Positions 22,197 to 33,627 are shown, counted from the stretch's first letter. The stretch: 64,000 bases of DNA from Capra hircus (GCF_001704415.2 NC_030814.1:67697121-67761120); one strand, 5' to 3'. Translations and numbers: made by a program. The notes: a model not told the origin generated them from the letters alone.

Positions 22197-23226
22197 TCAA
22201 TATGGGGGTTTTACAGTCTCTGAGGGCTGCTTGAGAATCCCTTCAATGGCATGGGGAGTGTAGACCAGGAGCTGTTGTCCATATGTTAACTTGTCGGCAT
22301 CATGGACCAGGAGAGCAGTGGCTGCGATGATTTGGAGGCAGGGTGGCCACCCCGCGGTTATTGGGTCCAGTCTTTTAGAGAGGTAGGCTACAGGTCGCTT
22401 CCAAGGCCCCCATTGCTGCATCAAGACTCCCTTTCTTACTCCCAGTTTTTTTATCCACAAACAGTTGGAAGGGCTTAGACGGGTTAGGGAGAGCAAGGGC
22501 CAGGGCTTTCAGCAGAGCCTGCCGAAGTTCTTGAAATGCCTGTCTCATTGGCTCAGTCCAAGTCCAGTTTTTACTCTCTTTGCTCCCTTCATATAATGGC
22601 CAGGCCTTTTTAGCAAACCCCAAGATCCATAGCCTGCAATACCCAACAGTCCCAAGAAATTCTCTCACTTCACGAGGAGTAAGGACTGAGTATTGGGCCC
22701 CCGTGTCCACCATGAAGCTGACCGGTTTCTCCTCCACAGGTATAGTTACCCAGGACTCAGGGAGGGGGACGGAGCTCTGACCCCCCCTAATTGTTATCAT
22801 CTCCTGCATATAAGACGTGGGCCCCTGGGGAAGGTGCTTCTTCCCTGGTGGGCTTTTCCTCAGTTTTCTTTTAGGGCACTCTCTTCTCCAGTGTCCTCGC
22901 TCTTGACAATATGCACATTGGTCCTTTCTTAGTCTTTTTCTTTTGTCTCTCGGCCTGACTTTACTAGTTCCCTGAGAATTAGCTCCTTGTCTCACCCCTG
23001 CAAAGAATATCTGGGCTAATTCTTTTTGATTTTTGCGGTTTTCCTCGGCCCTGAACTCTCTCTCTTTCCCTCTAACACTTTCTTTTCTTTTTTCTGGAGT
23101 TTTCCTATGGTTAAAAACCCTCTCTGCTGCCCTCACCAGGTCTTGTATGGATTGTTCCCCTAACCTCTCTATTTTCTGCAGTTTCCTCTTGATATCTGGG
23201 GCTGCCTGATTTACAAATGCTAGCAT
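22197..23226 (-). pseudogene. Decayed gag-pro-pol: nucleocapsid, protease start and RT connection joined by deletion
   Basis: The open frame 22375-23226 starts in late capsid, passes a charged linker and a single CCHC zinc knuckle (CAYCQERGHWRREC, about 22925-22885), then the protease active-site motif DTGAQYSVL (about 22715). Within about ten residues it changes to RT thumb/connection sequence (REFLGTVGYCRLWILGFAKKA). Most of protease and all RT catalytic motifs are therefore absent, removed by an in-frame deletion. A second frame (22197-22496) continues the connection domain to the RNase H border and ends at a stop. Confidence 0.88.
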
Positions 23227-24312
23227 AATTGCCGCACGTGACTCATCGGCCTGTGGGTCATGGGGGTGTACTGCCTAAAAGTTTCCACTAATCTCTCAAG
23301 GAAGGCTGCCGGGCTCTCTTCTGGCTCCTGTCTAACCAGATTTACCTTAGCCAAATTTGTTGGTTTCCTGGCTTTTAGAGTCTGGCCGTACACTCGGAGA
23401 CGCTCCCTACCTTTAGCATGCTCGAAGTCCCGTGGGGGCTGCGTCAGCGGGAATCTCTCATCAATCAGATTAGGTTGCGTTGTAGGTCTCCCATCTACCC
23501 CTGGAACATTTTTCTGTGCTTCCAACAATATTTGTTCGCGTTCCTCTGTGGTGAAAAGCACTTGTAATAGCTGCTGACAATCATGGTGGAAAAGGGCCAG
23601 TATTGGTACGTTCGTTCCCCGTCAGGGCGGGCTGGCTCCACCCGAACAGGAAATGCCTGGGCCGTGGAGGTGGGGGCTTCCAGGCTGTCCTTGTCCACCA
23701 CATTGAGGGCTCCCCTAGTTCTTTCTCGAGTTCCCTGGGCGGGGCCCCCCTCCTGGGTTGGGGCCGAGGGTTTGGTATCCCTTCGTGTTCCTCCGGACGA
23801 GATCTGAGGTACCTGAGGGGCAAAGGCAGATGCCCATAGCGGGGTGGGGAGAGATCGGGTTCTAGGTCAATTAGGTTAGGATATAGTAAGGATTCCTGGA
23901 ATATTGGCTTTACCCGGCCGTTGCTCTCTTTGTATTTTTTTTTCTTTGGATGTTTTCATAACAAGTACCTGTGGGATAGACGAAGTGGGGGAAGGGGAAG
24001 TAAAGGGCTGGGGAATAAAAGGTCTCAGCCAGGCCGGTGGATTTTTTACCAAATCTTGTCAGACCAAAATATAGGGAGTTTGGTCTGGGTGTCCAGACGG
24101 GCCAGGAGTGAGCACTTTCTAATTGCTTGAATGATTGGCAGGCTGAAGGTTCCTTCTTGCGGCCAGCCGACATCAAAGGCAGGCCACTCGGCGGAACAAA
24201 AAATCATTAGTTTGTTTTTCTTCACCAACACCGATAGATTTTGTGCTCTAGACTTAAAATCAGAAAAGTGGTCAGTCATAAGGGACAAAGGAGTAGAAGT
24301 TGCTTGCCCCAT
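23220..24312 (-). pseudogene. Decayed gag: matrix, p12-like and capsid
   Basis: The MGQ start (myristoylation-type N-terminus) is at 24312-24304 and is followed by matrix sequence to about 24046, where the frame is lost. A proline-rich p12-like piece lies at 23581-23823 and capsid sequence at 23220-23561, ending in the major-homology-like ESPAAFLERL stretch. At least two frameshifts separate these pieces. An open frame continues upstream of MGQ to an ATG at 24378 with a hydrophobic run. Confidence 0.85.
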
Positions 24313-24694
24313 GATTACAGAGAAGAACACAGGAGACAAAATGAACGCACAAAGAGCAGAGACAATGCCGGCACTCACACAGACAAGACAAACAGATAAA
24401 AATACACGTTGGCCGAGAACACAGCACTAGGTCTTCCTGGCCCACCCCCCCCCCTTCCCCCCGAAACTTCCTTTCCCTTGAGGTTATCTTACTAACAAGG
24501 TGTCCACAGAGCTAGCCACCTTCCCAGCACGATGCTGGGCCTCAGCTTTATGCCAGCTAGGTTTACTCCCTTTACAGAGCCAGCTGCCTTCCCAGCACGA
24601 TGCTGGGCCTCGGCCTTATGCCAGCTAGGTCGACCTCTTTCAGGTTAAGGAACCCCTTCTGCCGGGAGGGTGTTATTCCCCTCAGTTAAAAGGA

Positions 24695-24712
24695 ATCCCG
24701 GACGAGCCCCCA
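24695..24712 (-). promoter_or_regulatory. Primer binding site, tRNA-Pro type
   Basis: Eighteen bases starting two bases inside the 5' LTR border match the tRNA-Pro primer site known from murine leukaemia-type gammaretroviruses. Confidence 0.9.
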
Positions 24713-24714
24713 AA

Positions 24715-25104
24715 TGTTATGCCCAGTGTCCGAGTCCCCAAAACTGAGAGAATAAGACATCCACAGCAATGCAAAAGCATAAAGGGGTTTATTGCTAGCT
24801 CGAGTTAGGGCCCAAGTCTCATCCAGCACAGAGGAATCTTGACAAGGGCCCCGAGCTCTAAATCACAGCTGCTTATATACAGGCGGTCTTTTGTCTCAGC
24901 AATAGTGTAGTTGGCATGTGATGATTGACTCAACCTTGGGTCATCGTGGTGATTGATTTAACCTTGGCGTCATCAGGGAGGACCTTGGTGTTATCGGGGA
25001 CCTTGGTGGGGCTTCCTAGAATTATGACTCATGCTTACAGAAACCTGAGGGTTAGGCCTAGTGTGGCCTGTTGAGCCTGTCATGGCTCAGGTCAGGTCCC
25101 AACA
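24715..25104 (-). repeat. 5' LTR of the provirus
   Basis: 390 bp with intact TG…CA ends on the minus strand, the same tatataag and AATAAA signals as the other LTR, and one fewer copy of an 18-bp motif in U3. Confidence 0.95.
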
Positions 25105-25108
25105 GGAG

Positions 25109-25331
25109 GAGCATAGTAGGCTACAGTCCATGGGGTCGCAAAGAGTCGGACATGACTGAGTGACTTCAATTTCACTTTTCACTTTCACGCATTGGAGAAG
25201 GAAATGGCAACCCACTCCAGTGTTCTTGCCTGGAGAATCCCAGGGACAGGGGAGCCTGGTGGGCTGCCGTCTATGGGGTCACACAGAGTCAGACACGACT
25301 GAAGCGACTTAGCAGCAGCAGCAGCAGCAGC
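25109..25331 (+). mobile_element. SINE, right part (continuation after the provirus)
   Basis: Begins gagcatagtaggctacagtc, continuing the sequence broken at 20724. It then enters a second SINE module (ggcaacccactccagtgttc, 25205) and ends in (agc)n. It is thus a dimeric element like the one at 11569. Confidence 0.9.
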
Positions 25332-26060
25332 ATGCGGTAGTTTGAGCACTCTTTGGCATTTCCTTTCTCTGGGATTGTAATGAAAACTGGCCTTTTCCAG
25401 TCCTGTGGCCACTACTGAGTTTTCCCAATTTGCTGGCATGCTGAGTGCAGCCCTTTCACAGCATCATCTTTTAGGATTTGAAGTAGCTCAACTGGAATTC
25501 TATCACCTCCACTAGCTTTGTTCATAGTGATGGTTCCTAAGTCCCACTTGACTTTGCATTCCAAGATGATTGGATCTAGGTGGGTGATCACACCATCATG
25601 GTTATCTGGGTCATGAAGTTTTTTTTGGTATAGTTCTTCTGTGTATTCTTGCCACCTCTTCTTAATATCTTATGCTTCTGTTAGATCCATATCATTTCTG
25701 TTCTTTATTGTGCCCATCTTTGCATGAAATGTTCACTTGGTATCTCTAATTTTCTTGAAGTGATCTCTAATTTTCTTGAAGTGATCTCTAGTCTTTCCCA
25801 TTCTATTGTTTTCCTCTATTTCTTTGCATTGATCACTGAGGAAGGCTTTCTTATCTTTCCCTGCTATTCTTTGGAACTCTGCATTCAAATGGGTATATCT
25901 TTCCTTTTCTCCTTTGTCTTTCACTTCCCTTCTTTTCTCAGCTATTTGTAAGGCCTCCTCAAACAACCATTTTGCATTTCTTTTTTTCTTGGGAACGGTC
26001 TTGATCACTGCCTCCTATACAATGTTATGAACTTCTGTCCATAGTTCTTCAGGAGTGGCC
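25332..26060 (-). mobile_element. BovB LINE internal fragment
   Basis: Covers the BovB region upstream of the RT block: gcggtagtttgagcactctt … cttgccacctcttcttaata … ctttgcattgatcactgagg. A 91-codon minus-strand frame (25733-26008; KERYTHLNAEFQRIAGKDKK) is part of the BovB ORF. A 21-bp stretch (atctctaattttcttgaagtg) is tandemly duplicated at 25742-25783. Confidence 0.88.
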
Positions 26061-26890
26061 AGTCAGAGAGGCACTCATCAAAAAAACCTACAAATAATAA
26101 ATGCTGGAGAGAATGGGGAGAAAAAGGAACCCTCTTGCACTGTTGGTGGGAATGCAAATTGATACAGCTACTATGAATGACAGTATGGGAATTCCTTAAA
26201 AACTAGGAATAAAACTACCATATGACCCGACAATCCCACTACTGGGCATATAACCTGGGGAATCATAGTTGAAAAAGACACATGTACCCCAATGTTCATT
26301 GCAGCACCATTTACAATAGCTATGACATGGAAGCAACCTAGATGTCCACTGACAGATGAATGGATAAAGAAATTGTTGTATATGTACACAATGGAATATT
26401 ACTCAGCCATAAAGATGAATGCTTGTGATTCAGTTCTAACAAGGTGGATGAATCTAAACCTGTTATATGAGTGAAGTAAGTCAGAAAGAGAAAACAATAT
26501 TGTATATTAATACATATACATGGAATTTAGAAAGATGGTCCTGATGAACCTATCTGTAGGGCAGCAATGGAGACGCAGTTTAGAGAGCAGACTTGTGGAC
26601 ATAGCAGGAGGAGAGGGTGGGACAAACAAACTGAGAAGGCAGTAATGAAACATATACATTACCATACATAAAATTAGATAGCCAATGGTCATTTGCTCTA
26701 TGATGCCTAGTGCTCAAATCCAGAGCTCTGCAACAACCTAAAGGGGTGGGATAGGGTGGTTGGTGGGAGGTAGGAGAGGGGTTCATGAGGTAGGGGAATA
26801 TGTATATCTAAGGCTGATTCATGTTGATATATGGCAGAAACCAACACAATAATGTAAAGCACATATTCTCCAATTAAAATAAAATTAGAA
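26061..26890 (+). mobile_element. L1 LINE 3' end
   Basis: ORF2 C-terminus in the sense strand (MFIAAPFTIAMTWKQPRCPL at about 26292) with stops and shifts, followed by an artiodactyl L1 3' UTR (gtatatctaaggctgattca … ccaattaaaataaaattag). Confidence 0.9.
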
Positions 26891-27138
26891 TCTCAAAGAG
26901 ATGTCTGTATTCCCATGTTCACTGCAGCATTTTTCATAATAGTCAGGATATAGAAATAACCCAAATGTCCATTTGACAGGAGAACTGAAAAGAAAATGTG
27001 GTATACACATATAATGGAATATTGCTCAGTCTCTTTTAAAAAGAAGGAAATACTGCCATTTGTGACAACATGGATAAACCTAGAAGACATTATGCTGACT
27101 GCAATAAGCCAGACCAGGAAAACAAACACTGTATGATC
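26891..27138 (+). mobile_element. Older L1 fragment
   Basis: A second, more diverged copy of the same L1 region (ttcactgcagcatttttcat … gacaacatggataaacctag … gtatgatctcag). It may be the continuation of the old L1 at 18480-20589, displaced by later insertions. Confidence 0.75.
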
Positions 27139-27806
27139 TCAGTTCAGTTCAGTTCAGTCCAGTCGCTCAGTCGTGCCTGACTCTTTGCAACTCCATGAAC
27201 CTCAGCACGCCAGGCCTCCCTGTCCATTACCAACTCCCAGAGTTTACCCAAACTCATGTCCATTGAGTCGGTGATGCCATCAAACCATCTCAACCTCTGT
27301 CGTCTCCTTCTCCTCCTGACCACAATCTTTCCCAGCATCACGGCCTTTTCAAATGAGTCAGCTGTTTGCATCAGGTGGCCAAAATATTGGAGTTTCAGCT
27401 TCAACATCAGCCCTTCCAATGAACACCCAGGACTGATTTCCTTTAGGATGGACTGGTGGGATCTCCTTGCAGTCCAAGGGACTCTCAATAGTCTTCTTCA
27501 ACACTACGATTCAAAAGTATCAATTCTTCGGCGCTCAGCTTTCTTTATAGTTCAACTTTCACATCCATACATGACCACTGGAAAAACAATAGCCTTGACT
27601 AGACGGACCTTTGTTGGCAAAGTAATGTCTCTGCTTTTTAACATGCTGTCTAGGTTGGTCGTAACTTTCCTTCCAAGGAGTAAGCGTCTTTTAATTTCAT
27701 GGCTGCAACCACCATCTGCAGTGATTTTGGAGCCCAAAAATATGCACTGCTTCCACTGTTTCCCCATCTATTTGCCATGAAGTGATGGGACTGGATGCCA
27801 TGATCA
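27139..27806 (-). mobile_element. BovB LINE 3' fragment
   Basis: The 3' end with (agttc)n at 27140-27160 through to the SWQIDG region (…tgccatgaagtgatgggact). A 114-codon minus-strand frame (27144-27488) is BovB RT C-terminal sequence, not a host gene. Confidence 0.92.
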
Positions 27807-28084
27807 CTTATTTTAAGATAATAAAAAAGAAAGACTGGACAAAGAAAATCCCGAGGCAAAGCTCTCATCCACTTCCTCACTACTGCCAATGTCACATCCC
27901 TTATCAACAGGCTTCCGGTAAATGGGATGCATAACCAACTCAACTCAGCAGTTAGGAAAAAGACAAATGCAGTCCCACTGCCCCTGAAAAGTTCATTGAC
28001 CTATCACAAATCTCTCTCCATGGAGAACGAAGCCACATGGCAGAAACCACTTCTTTCTGATCTAATTGGAAACCTCTCTCTGTG
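27807..28084. other. No gene recognised
   Basis: Unassigned DNA between two repeats. Confidence 0.4.
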
Positions 28085-28276
28085 TGTGTTAGTTGCTTAG
28101 TCATGTCCAACCTTTTGCAACCCCATGAACTCTTTCTGTCTATGGGATTTTCCAGGCAAGAATACTGGAGTGGGTTGCTGTTCCTTTCTCCAGGGGATCT
28201 TCCTGACCCAGGGACTAAACCCAGGTCTCCTGCATGGCAGGCAGATACTTTACCATGTGAGCCACCAGGGAAATCT
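28085..28276 (-). mobile_element. Bov-tA SINE
   Basis: Reverse complement of Bov-tA: gtgttagttgcttagtcatg … ggcaagaatactggagtggg … gtgagccaccaggga. Confidence 0.92.
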
Positions 28277-28777
28277 CTGAAAATGTCTTAAAAGAGAAGA
28301 TAAAGCTATCTAGCGCAGAGAAATGAGATACTACAAAAGGTAAAAAAGACTAAGAAAAGACCTGCAACAGAGTGAGGGTAAGGCAGAATGGGAAACCAAC
28401 TTTTCTCTTTTTAGACTGGAGTTTCTTTGGAAGGGAGAGTCTCTAACATAAACTTAAACCTCACTGAAACAAAAATTAGTCTTTGTAGAAGACTGAAATT
28501 GTCACTGGTCCCTTATTGCCCTCTTCCTCTGAAATGAACAATTAGATGAACAGCATCCTCACTATCAGACCAAGCTGCATCACTGAATATAGTAAAGTCA
28601 TTCTTAAATTCTAAATAATTGATCTAGCATGATTTCAGTTCCTTTATTTGAATCTATTTCCTTCCATGAATGATCTAGATTCCACCTCATTTGCCATTTT
28701 TATTGTGATTTAACCAGCCTCCCTGCCCCTCTGTTTTCACTTAACAATATAAATGCTAAGAACTAACTTTCTAATGC

Positions 28778-28782
<5 letters not shown>
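28277..28782. other. No gene recognised
   Basis: Unassigned DNA up to the microsatellite. Confidence 0.4.

Positions 28783-28830
<48 letters not shown>
28783..28830. repeat. (CA)n microsatellite
   Basis: A short ta run followed by an uninterrupted ac run of about 40 bp; a typical polymorphic marker type. Confidence 0.97.
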
Positions 28831-28832
<2 letters not shown>

Positions 28833-30429
28833 GTATAGTGTTCCAACCCTGAATGATTCCAGAATTCTGCATTAGAGCTGCCCAGTGGTGAACCAATTGC
28901 AGAATCATCTCAGGAAAAGAGCATAAACAGCCCCCAAGGACAGGACTTTTCTTAGCAACCATCTCAGGACCTTTCTGTGAGTGATGACTATGCTTTCTCC
29001 CAAGTTTTTCTTACAGCATCCTTAATTTTGAAGACTTCATACAATGCTAGAGATGCAATGACACAAATTTTAGATGAGGAAAACAAACCCATCAATGTGA
29101 GAAAGAATTTGAACAAAAGAATTAAAGCTAGAAGGAATGTCAAAGATTCAGAGTGAGGGAAACAGAGAAAGAGAGAGACTGAAAAGGAGGAAAGTAGGGA
29201 GGTTGAAGATATATTTTCTCTAAGTTAATGTAACACTAGACGACTTTATTCCAAAGATTTGACACTAGAATTTCTCAGATTTAATTCATATGACACCAGC
29301 AACAAGAGTGCAAAACAAAACCACTCAGTTACAGTGACAGAGCTACCAAGTTGCTGTCACAGTTGGTTCTGCACAATCATCCGCCAAGGATGAACCCAAA
29401 TGTAGACTGTTACATGCAGTTTTCTGCACTGTCAACTCTGTTCATCCCCATGATGGTTTATTGAAGTACCTGACACTCCTGGATCATTTCTGGACCATGC
29501 TCACTAAGATCAAAGCTGTTATGCTCTTGGGGTGACCTAGGTATTGTGTAAGAATATTACATTCTTGAGGTAATCCAGGCAAGAATGGCCTCTTAATCCA
29601 AGGTTTCTGTGTTCATCAAACCAGGTAGCTGTTTAATATCAATAAAAAAATTGCCATCTTCCACACGTTCAAATATTACCACATGTCTGAACATACCTAA
29701 TAAATAGAGCCAGAAGTAAAATGTTTATATTAACAAGATAGAAAAGCTTTGCAAAAATTTACAAAACCACACACTCTGGTTTTCCTTCCCACAATTTTTC
29801 AGATGAAATCAATCAAGGCTAAACTATGAGGCAAGGAAATAAAAGTTGACACAAGACTTCATTTTCTAGAACTATTCTCTAGAACTTCCTTGCTACCTCA
29901 CTTCCACTCACCTTCTCTTCAGGTTGCTTGTCCTTGGAAACACAGATCTGACTTTCCTTCATGCAATCTGCACCTTCTTCCCTGCCCTGCTTCATCCACC
30001 AACATCCCCAAGACAGCCTCCAGCTTCTAAAGAATAAGGAAGCACTCAAAAGGGCTGTGGAGCACATATTTTCTTTCACTGACATCTTATTTGCTGAATG
30101 TTTCCTCTTCTGTGTCTTCTGATCTATGGCTGTCACCCTTCCAAGGGTCCTGCTGAGTGCTTGGTTCGGTGGCTTGTTTTTTCTAAACCTTATGGTTTGT
30201 GCCATATTCCACCACCAGTGTTCTGGAGTTGGTTCACACTGACTCACAAGAGCTAATTGTTAAATAATACTGCAAGTTGGTTGTTAAACCATTGATAGCA
30301 TGGTGGAGGTATTCAGACTATGGCAGCTGAAAAAGACTATAAACTAATGCTTTTTATTTATTTTTTTGTCTTGGAATATTTTTTTCGAGAGCTAATTTAC
30401 CAACACATCACTGTCTTCACCTACACCTT
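28831..30429. other. No gene recognised
   Basis: About 1.6 kb without nameable repeats. A 122-codon minus-strand frame at 29879-30247 has no recognisable domain and is considered chance. Confidence 0.4.
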
Positions 30430-30720
30430 GAAGGAGAGCATCATCATTTCTTCTGTGAAATCACTGCCCTCCTGAAATTCACTTCTGAATTCCACTAGAC
30501 ATAGTTTTTGATTTCAGGGTTTGTTTGACTTATCCTTTTTATAACTTACCCTCCTCAACCCCTACAAGTACTCCTCCCAAGTGCTGAGCCCCTACTCTTG
30601 TGCTGCCACTGTTACAACCCCAGAGACCACCCATGTACACAGGGGAAAAACAACTTATTTTTCCCTTTGATTCACTGCACACCAACACCCCTCATTTATC
30701 ATTTAAGAAACAAGGACAGT
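30430..30720 (+). pseudogene. Highly decayed olfactory receptor relic
   Basis: Two short islands identify it. At 30430-30480 the sequence reads EGEHHHFFCEITALLK, the ECL2/TM5 border of an OR (compare HHFFCEVMALLK in the intact gene). At about 30670-30717 it reads TPTPLIYHLRNKD, the TM7 signature. The distance between them is about half of that in the intact gene, and stops and deletions occur throughout, including tag after the first island. Earlier parts are not recognisable. It shows a third OR locus on the same strand. Confidence 0.8.
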
Positions 30721-30744
30721 TATTCTATCATTCAAGAAATAAGT

Positions 30745-31508
30745 GAGAGGGTAACAGGCAGGAAGACCAGGGGTCTCCAAATGGAGGAAATAGGCTGCAA
30801 GTGCCAGACATTTTTTTCTCTCTCTTAAGTGGCAGGAGGAAACAAACTAGTGATACATTTCCCTCCCCTCCTCTATATAAATTTAAAGAGGTTTCTCCTA
30901 AAATACTGTGTTGGCATAATGACACCTGGTTCCACCTGAACTTAACTATTCTCAAACCTTGAGTTAACCAATGCATTTTTCTTATGGAAATGTTTGTCTT
31001 AAGCTATGTTAATGTACTACACATTTACCCCAGCCTCTGCCTTCAAGTTGGTTCTGCCTAATGGCTCAGAATCAACTTGACAAACCAGTATGTTATACTC
31101 AGACATTGTTTCTCTAATCTATGTAAGTGAAACTATTTGTATGGTAATCTGCCTTTCTACAAGATTCAAGTCAATCGTTTTATGTCCCGGGATGACTCAT
31201 CCGGTGCCAAGATACATCCTATGGGTGAGGGGCCTGGTGCCATTCTCTGAGTTTTAAGACATTCCTTTCTTTCATTAACAGACTGCTAGTAACTATGTAA
31301 CATCCAGCTAAAACTAGCAGGGGGTATTCTTTCTGCCGTCTTCTGATGTCTATGTCAGAAGCTTTCTCTATCTCCTTTATACTTTAATAAAACTTTATCA
31401 CACAAAAGCTCTGAGTGATCAAGCCTCGTCTCTGGCCCTAGATTGAATTCTTCTCCTCTGGAGGCCAAGAATCCTGGCGCCTTTTTGTGGCTCAGCAACA
31501 ACCTTTCA
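30745..31508 (+). mobile_element. Solo-LTR-like element
   Basis: A 764-bp stretch that may begin TGAGAGGG and end TTTCA. It has a TATA-like ctatataaat (about 30873), a poly-A signal in ctttaataaaactttatcac (about 31384), and a U5-like stretch (aagctctgagtgatcaagcc) typical of ruminant ERV LTRs. No second LTR or internal region is seen. Boundaries and family are uncertain. Confidence 0.6.
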
Positions 31509-33420
31509 CAAGGACAGTTCTGTCATTCAAGAACAGTTCTGAAGAGTATTAACATTCAACACGGACAGTTCTGAAGAGTATTAAGATATTTAAACAAAAC
31601 ATTTGATGAAAACTGAACTGACATACCCAAGAAGCTCAAATATTCCCAAGCAATAGGAAGAGATAGGAAGAAAACTACAAAGAACAGCATAATAAAATTG
31701 CTAAAAATCAGTGATAAGGAGACAGCCTTAAAGCAACTGGGGAGAAAGACACATTATGTACAGAATCAAGAGAATAAGAATTACAAGAGACTTACCAAAA
31801 CAACAACAACAACAACAATGCAAGCCAGGAGACAATGAACAGGTATCTTCAGAGTACTGAAAGAAAAACTTGTTTAGGCAGCAAAAACAACTTTTCAAAA
31901 CTAATGTTAGTAAAAATGCCAGAGTAAGGACTTCTGAAAATAAATGTCATACCCATAAAAGCAGTGAAAACACTGGACATTTTTCCACAATCAACTTTTT
32001 CAGACTTCTGAAAATTAAACAACAGCTTTCAGCAATCTGGTGAGGATTTACTTGAGAAAAATGGCTGAAACTTACTAAATCTGTGAGTTTTATGGCCTTT
32101 TAACTCATCTATTCTTATTGTTCCCTCTCCTGTTTAGCTATAATCCTGAAAAACAACAGCCTGAAATGGAAAAAACAGGAGCAGGGCAATAACTGGAGTG
32201 GCAAGTCAAGACTGGATCTCCTTCAAAGACCAATCCCCAGAAAATTATCATGTACTCTGTTTGCTGATTCCCTGGAAGATCCCCACTAGCAAAACCATCT
32301 ATATTTGATCTGACTCAGCACTCATCCAGTACAAATAGGCCCCACAGGCATTTTGAAAAAAACAATCAAAGGCAACTGTTGGAATATAGTGACTACCAAA
32401 GGCAATACATACTATTTGGGCAAAAATTGGTTAACCAAAAGACTTAAAAAGAAAACTTGGGCAATGAGATATCTATAGCAGACTCTGAAAAGCTTTCACA
32501 CAGTCCTGGGATTCTTGAAGGCCGTGTGCTTTCATAGGATTGTGTACACTGCCAGAGATGTGTGCTTACTCAGGAATACCTGAGAAGCTGTGAGCACTCA
32601 CTTCTGGTTAACAAGGAGGCTCAACAAAAGCTGGAGGTGAAGGCTGAGGTGAAACTGTACACTGCCTGACTGAATGCTGAAGGCAGGTCCCAACATGCAA
32701 ACTGAGGTCCACAACAAAGACTGGGAGACTTATGGGTTATAGGCTGCGGGAAGAGGGAAAATGAGTCGTTGTTCAACTGATAGTTTCAGTTCTACAGATC
32801 TTTTGCACAACAATGTGAACGTGTTTAACACTACTGAACTATATACACTTAACAACTGTGAAGATAGTAAATTTTATGTTTTACATTTGTTATTTTATAA
32901 AGACATAATGGTCTGGTAATCAATGAAGCCTTAAGACAAAGTCGTTTTCATTGTTCATTAGAAGAACTTCAATGTTATACATGTTTCCACAGTCTGGTAT
33001 ACTGTTTTTTGTTTGTTTGTTTTTGTTTTAATTTTGTCCAGCTTCTTAACAACTGGAAGGATTTTGAAATGTCATTCAGAATAATCAGGACAACTTTCAT
33101 ATCCTTTCCAGTTAAAAGATTCGTGAATGGTTCTGCTAGAGTAGACAAGGCAGACACTCTATTCAAGGGCTTCCCTACTTGTGGGATTGGGGACCAACCA
33201 TAGTTCCATCTTGTACCCTAAATTCCTTTGGGAGCATGCCAACAAGGAATGTCATCTGGCCTTGACTGCCAGTTGTGATGCTTGGTATTGTCTACACAGA
33301 TTCTACTGGATTAGATCTGGCATCATTCAGTGGCCTGGAATAGTCTGCACATGTTCCTACATCAATTACAACTTGAGACTATCCACCAGTCTCAGCGGCA
33401 ATTTTTCCTTTAGCTCTTAA
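31509..33420 (+). other. Old L1-like (HAL1/L1ME-type) relic and unassigned DNA
   Basis: At about 31690-31990, 'acaatgcaagccaggagaca … cagagtactgaaagaaaaac … cagacttctgaaaattaaac' follows an ancient L1 3' region. The rest, including an (aac)n run at about 31798 and an old repeat-like stretch near 32800-32890, is unassigned. No gene is seen. Confidence 0.5.
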
Positions 33421-33627
33421 GAAAGTGTTAGTCACTTAGTTGTGTGTGACTCTGCGACCCCAGGGACAGTAGCCTGCCGTGTTCCTCTGCCCATGGAATT
33501 CTCCAGGCAAGAATACTGGAGTGGGTAGCCATTCCTTGCTCCAGGGGAGCTTCCCGACCCAGGGATTGAAGCCGGGTCTCCTGCATTGCAGGCAGATTCT
33601 TTCCCATCTGAGCCACCACAGAAGTCA
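33421..33627 (-). mobile_element. Bov-tA SINE
   Basis: Reverse complement of Bov-tA (gtgttagtcacttagttgtg … caggcaagaatactggagtg … cccatctgagccaccacagaag). Confidence 0.92.

Larger units (their letters stand above)
20725..25104 (-). mobile_element. Gammaretrovirus-like endogenous provirus (class I ERV), defective
   Basis: A 4.4-kb provirus in minus orientation with two LTRs, a 4-bp target duplication GGAG (20721-20724 and 25105-25108), a primer site of tRNA-Pro type, a polypurine tract, and decayed gag and pol. A 4-bp duplication, a tRNA-Pro primer, one CCHC zinc knuckle and an MGQ gag start all fit gammaretroviruses. There is no env: integrase C-terminal sequence runs almost straight into the polypurine tract. 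Most of protease and the RT palm including the YxDD motif are deleted. By eye the LTRs differ at about 20 of 390 aligned positions plus one 18-bp indel, so the insertion is not recent. It is inside a SINE that is itself inside or beside older L1/BovB DNA. Confidence 0.95.

Noticed and set aside
21398..24378. Retroviral gag and pol frames as possible domesticated host genes
   Set aside because: Frames are broken between domains, key parts of pol are deleted, and both LTRs and target duplications are in place, so this is an ordinary defective provirus.
29879..30247. 122-codon minus-strand open frame
   Set aside because: No recognisable domain, no splice or promoter support, and a length expected by chance in 64 kb scanned in six frames.
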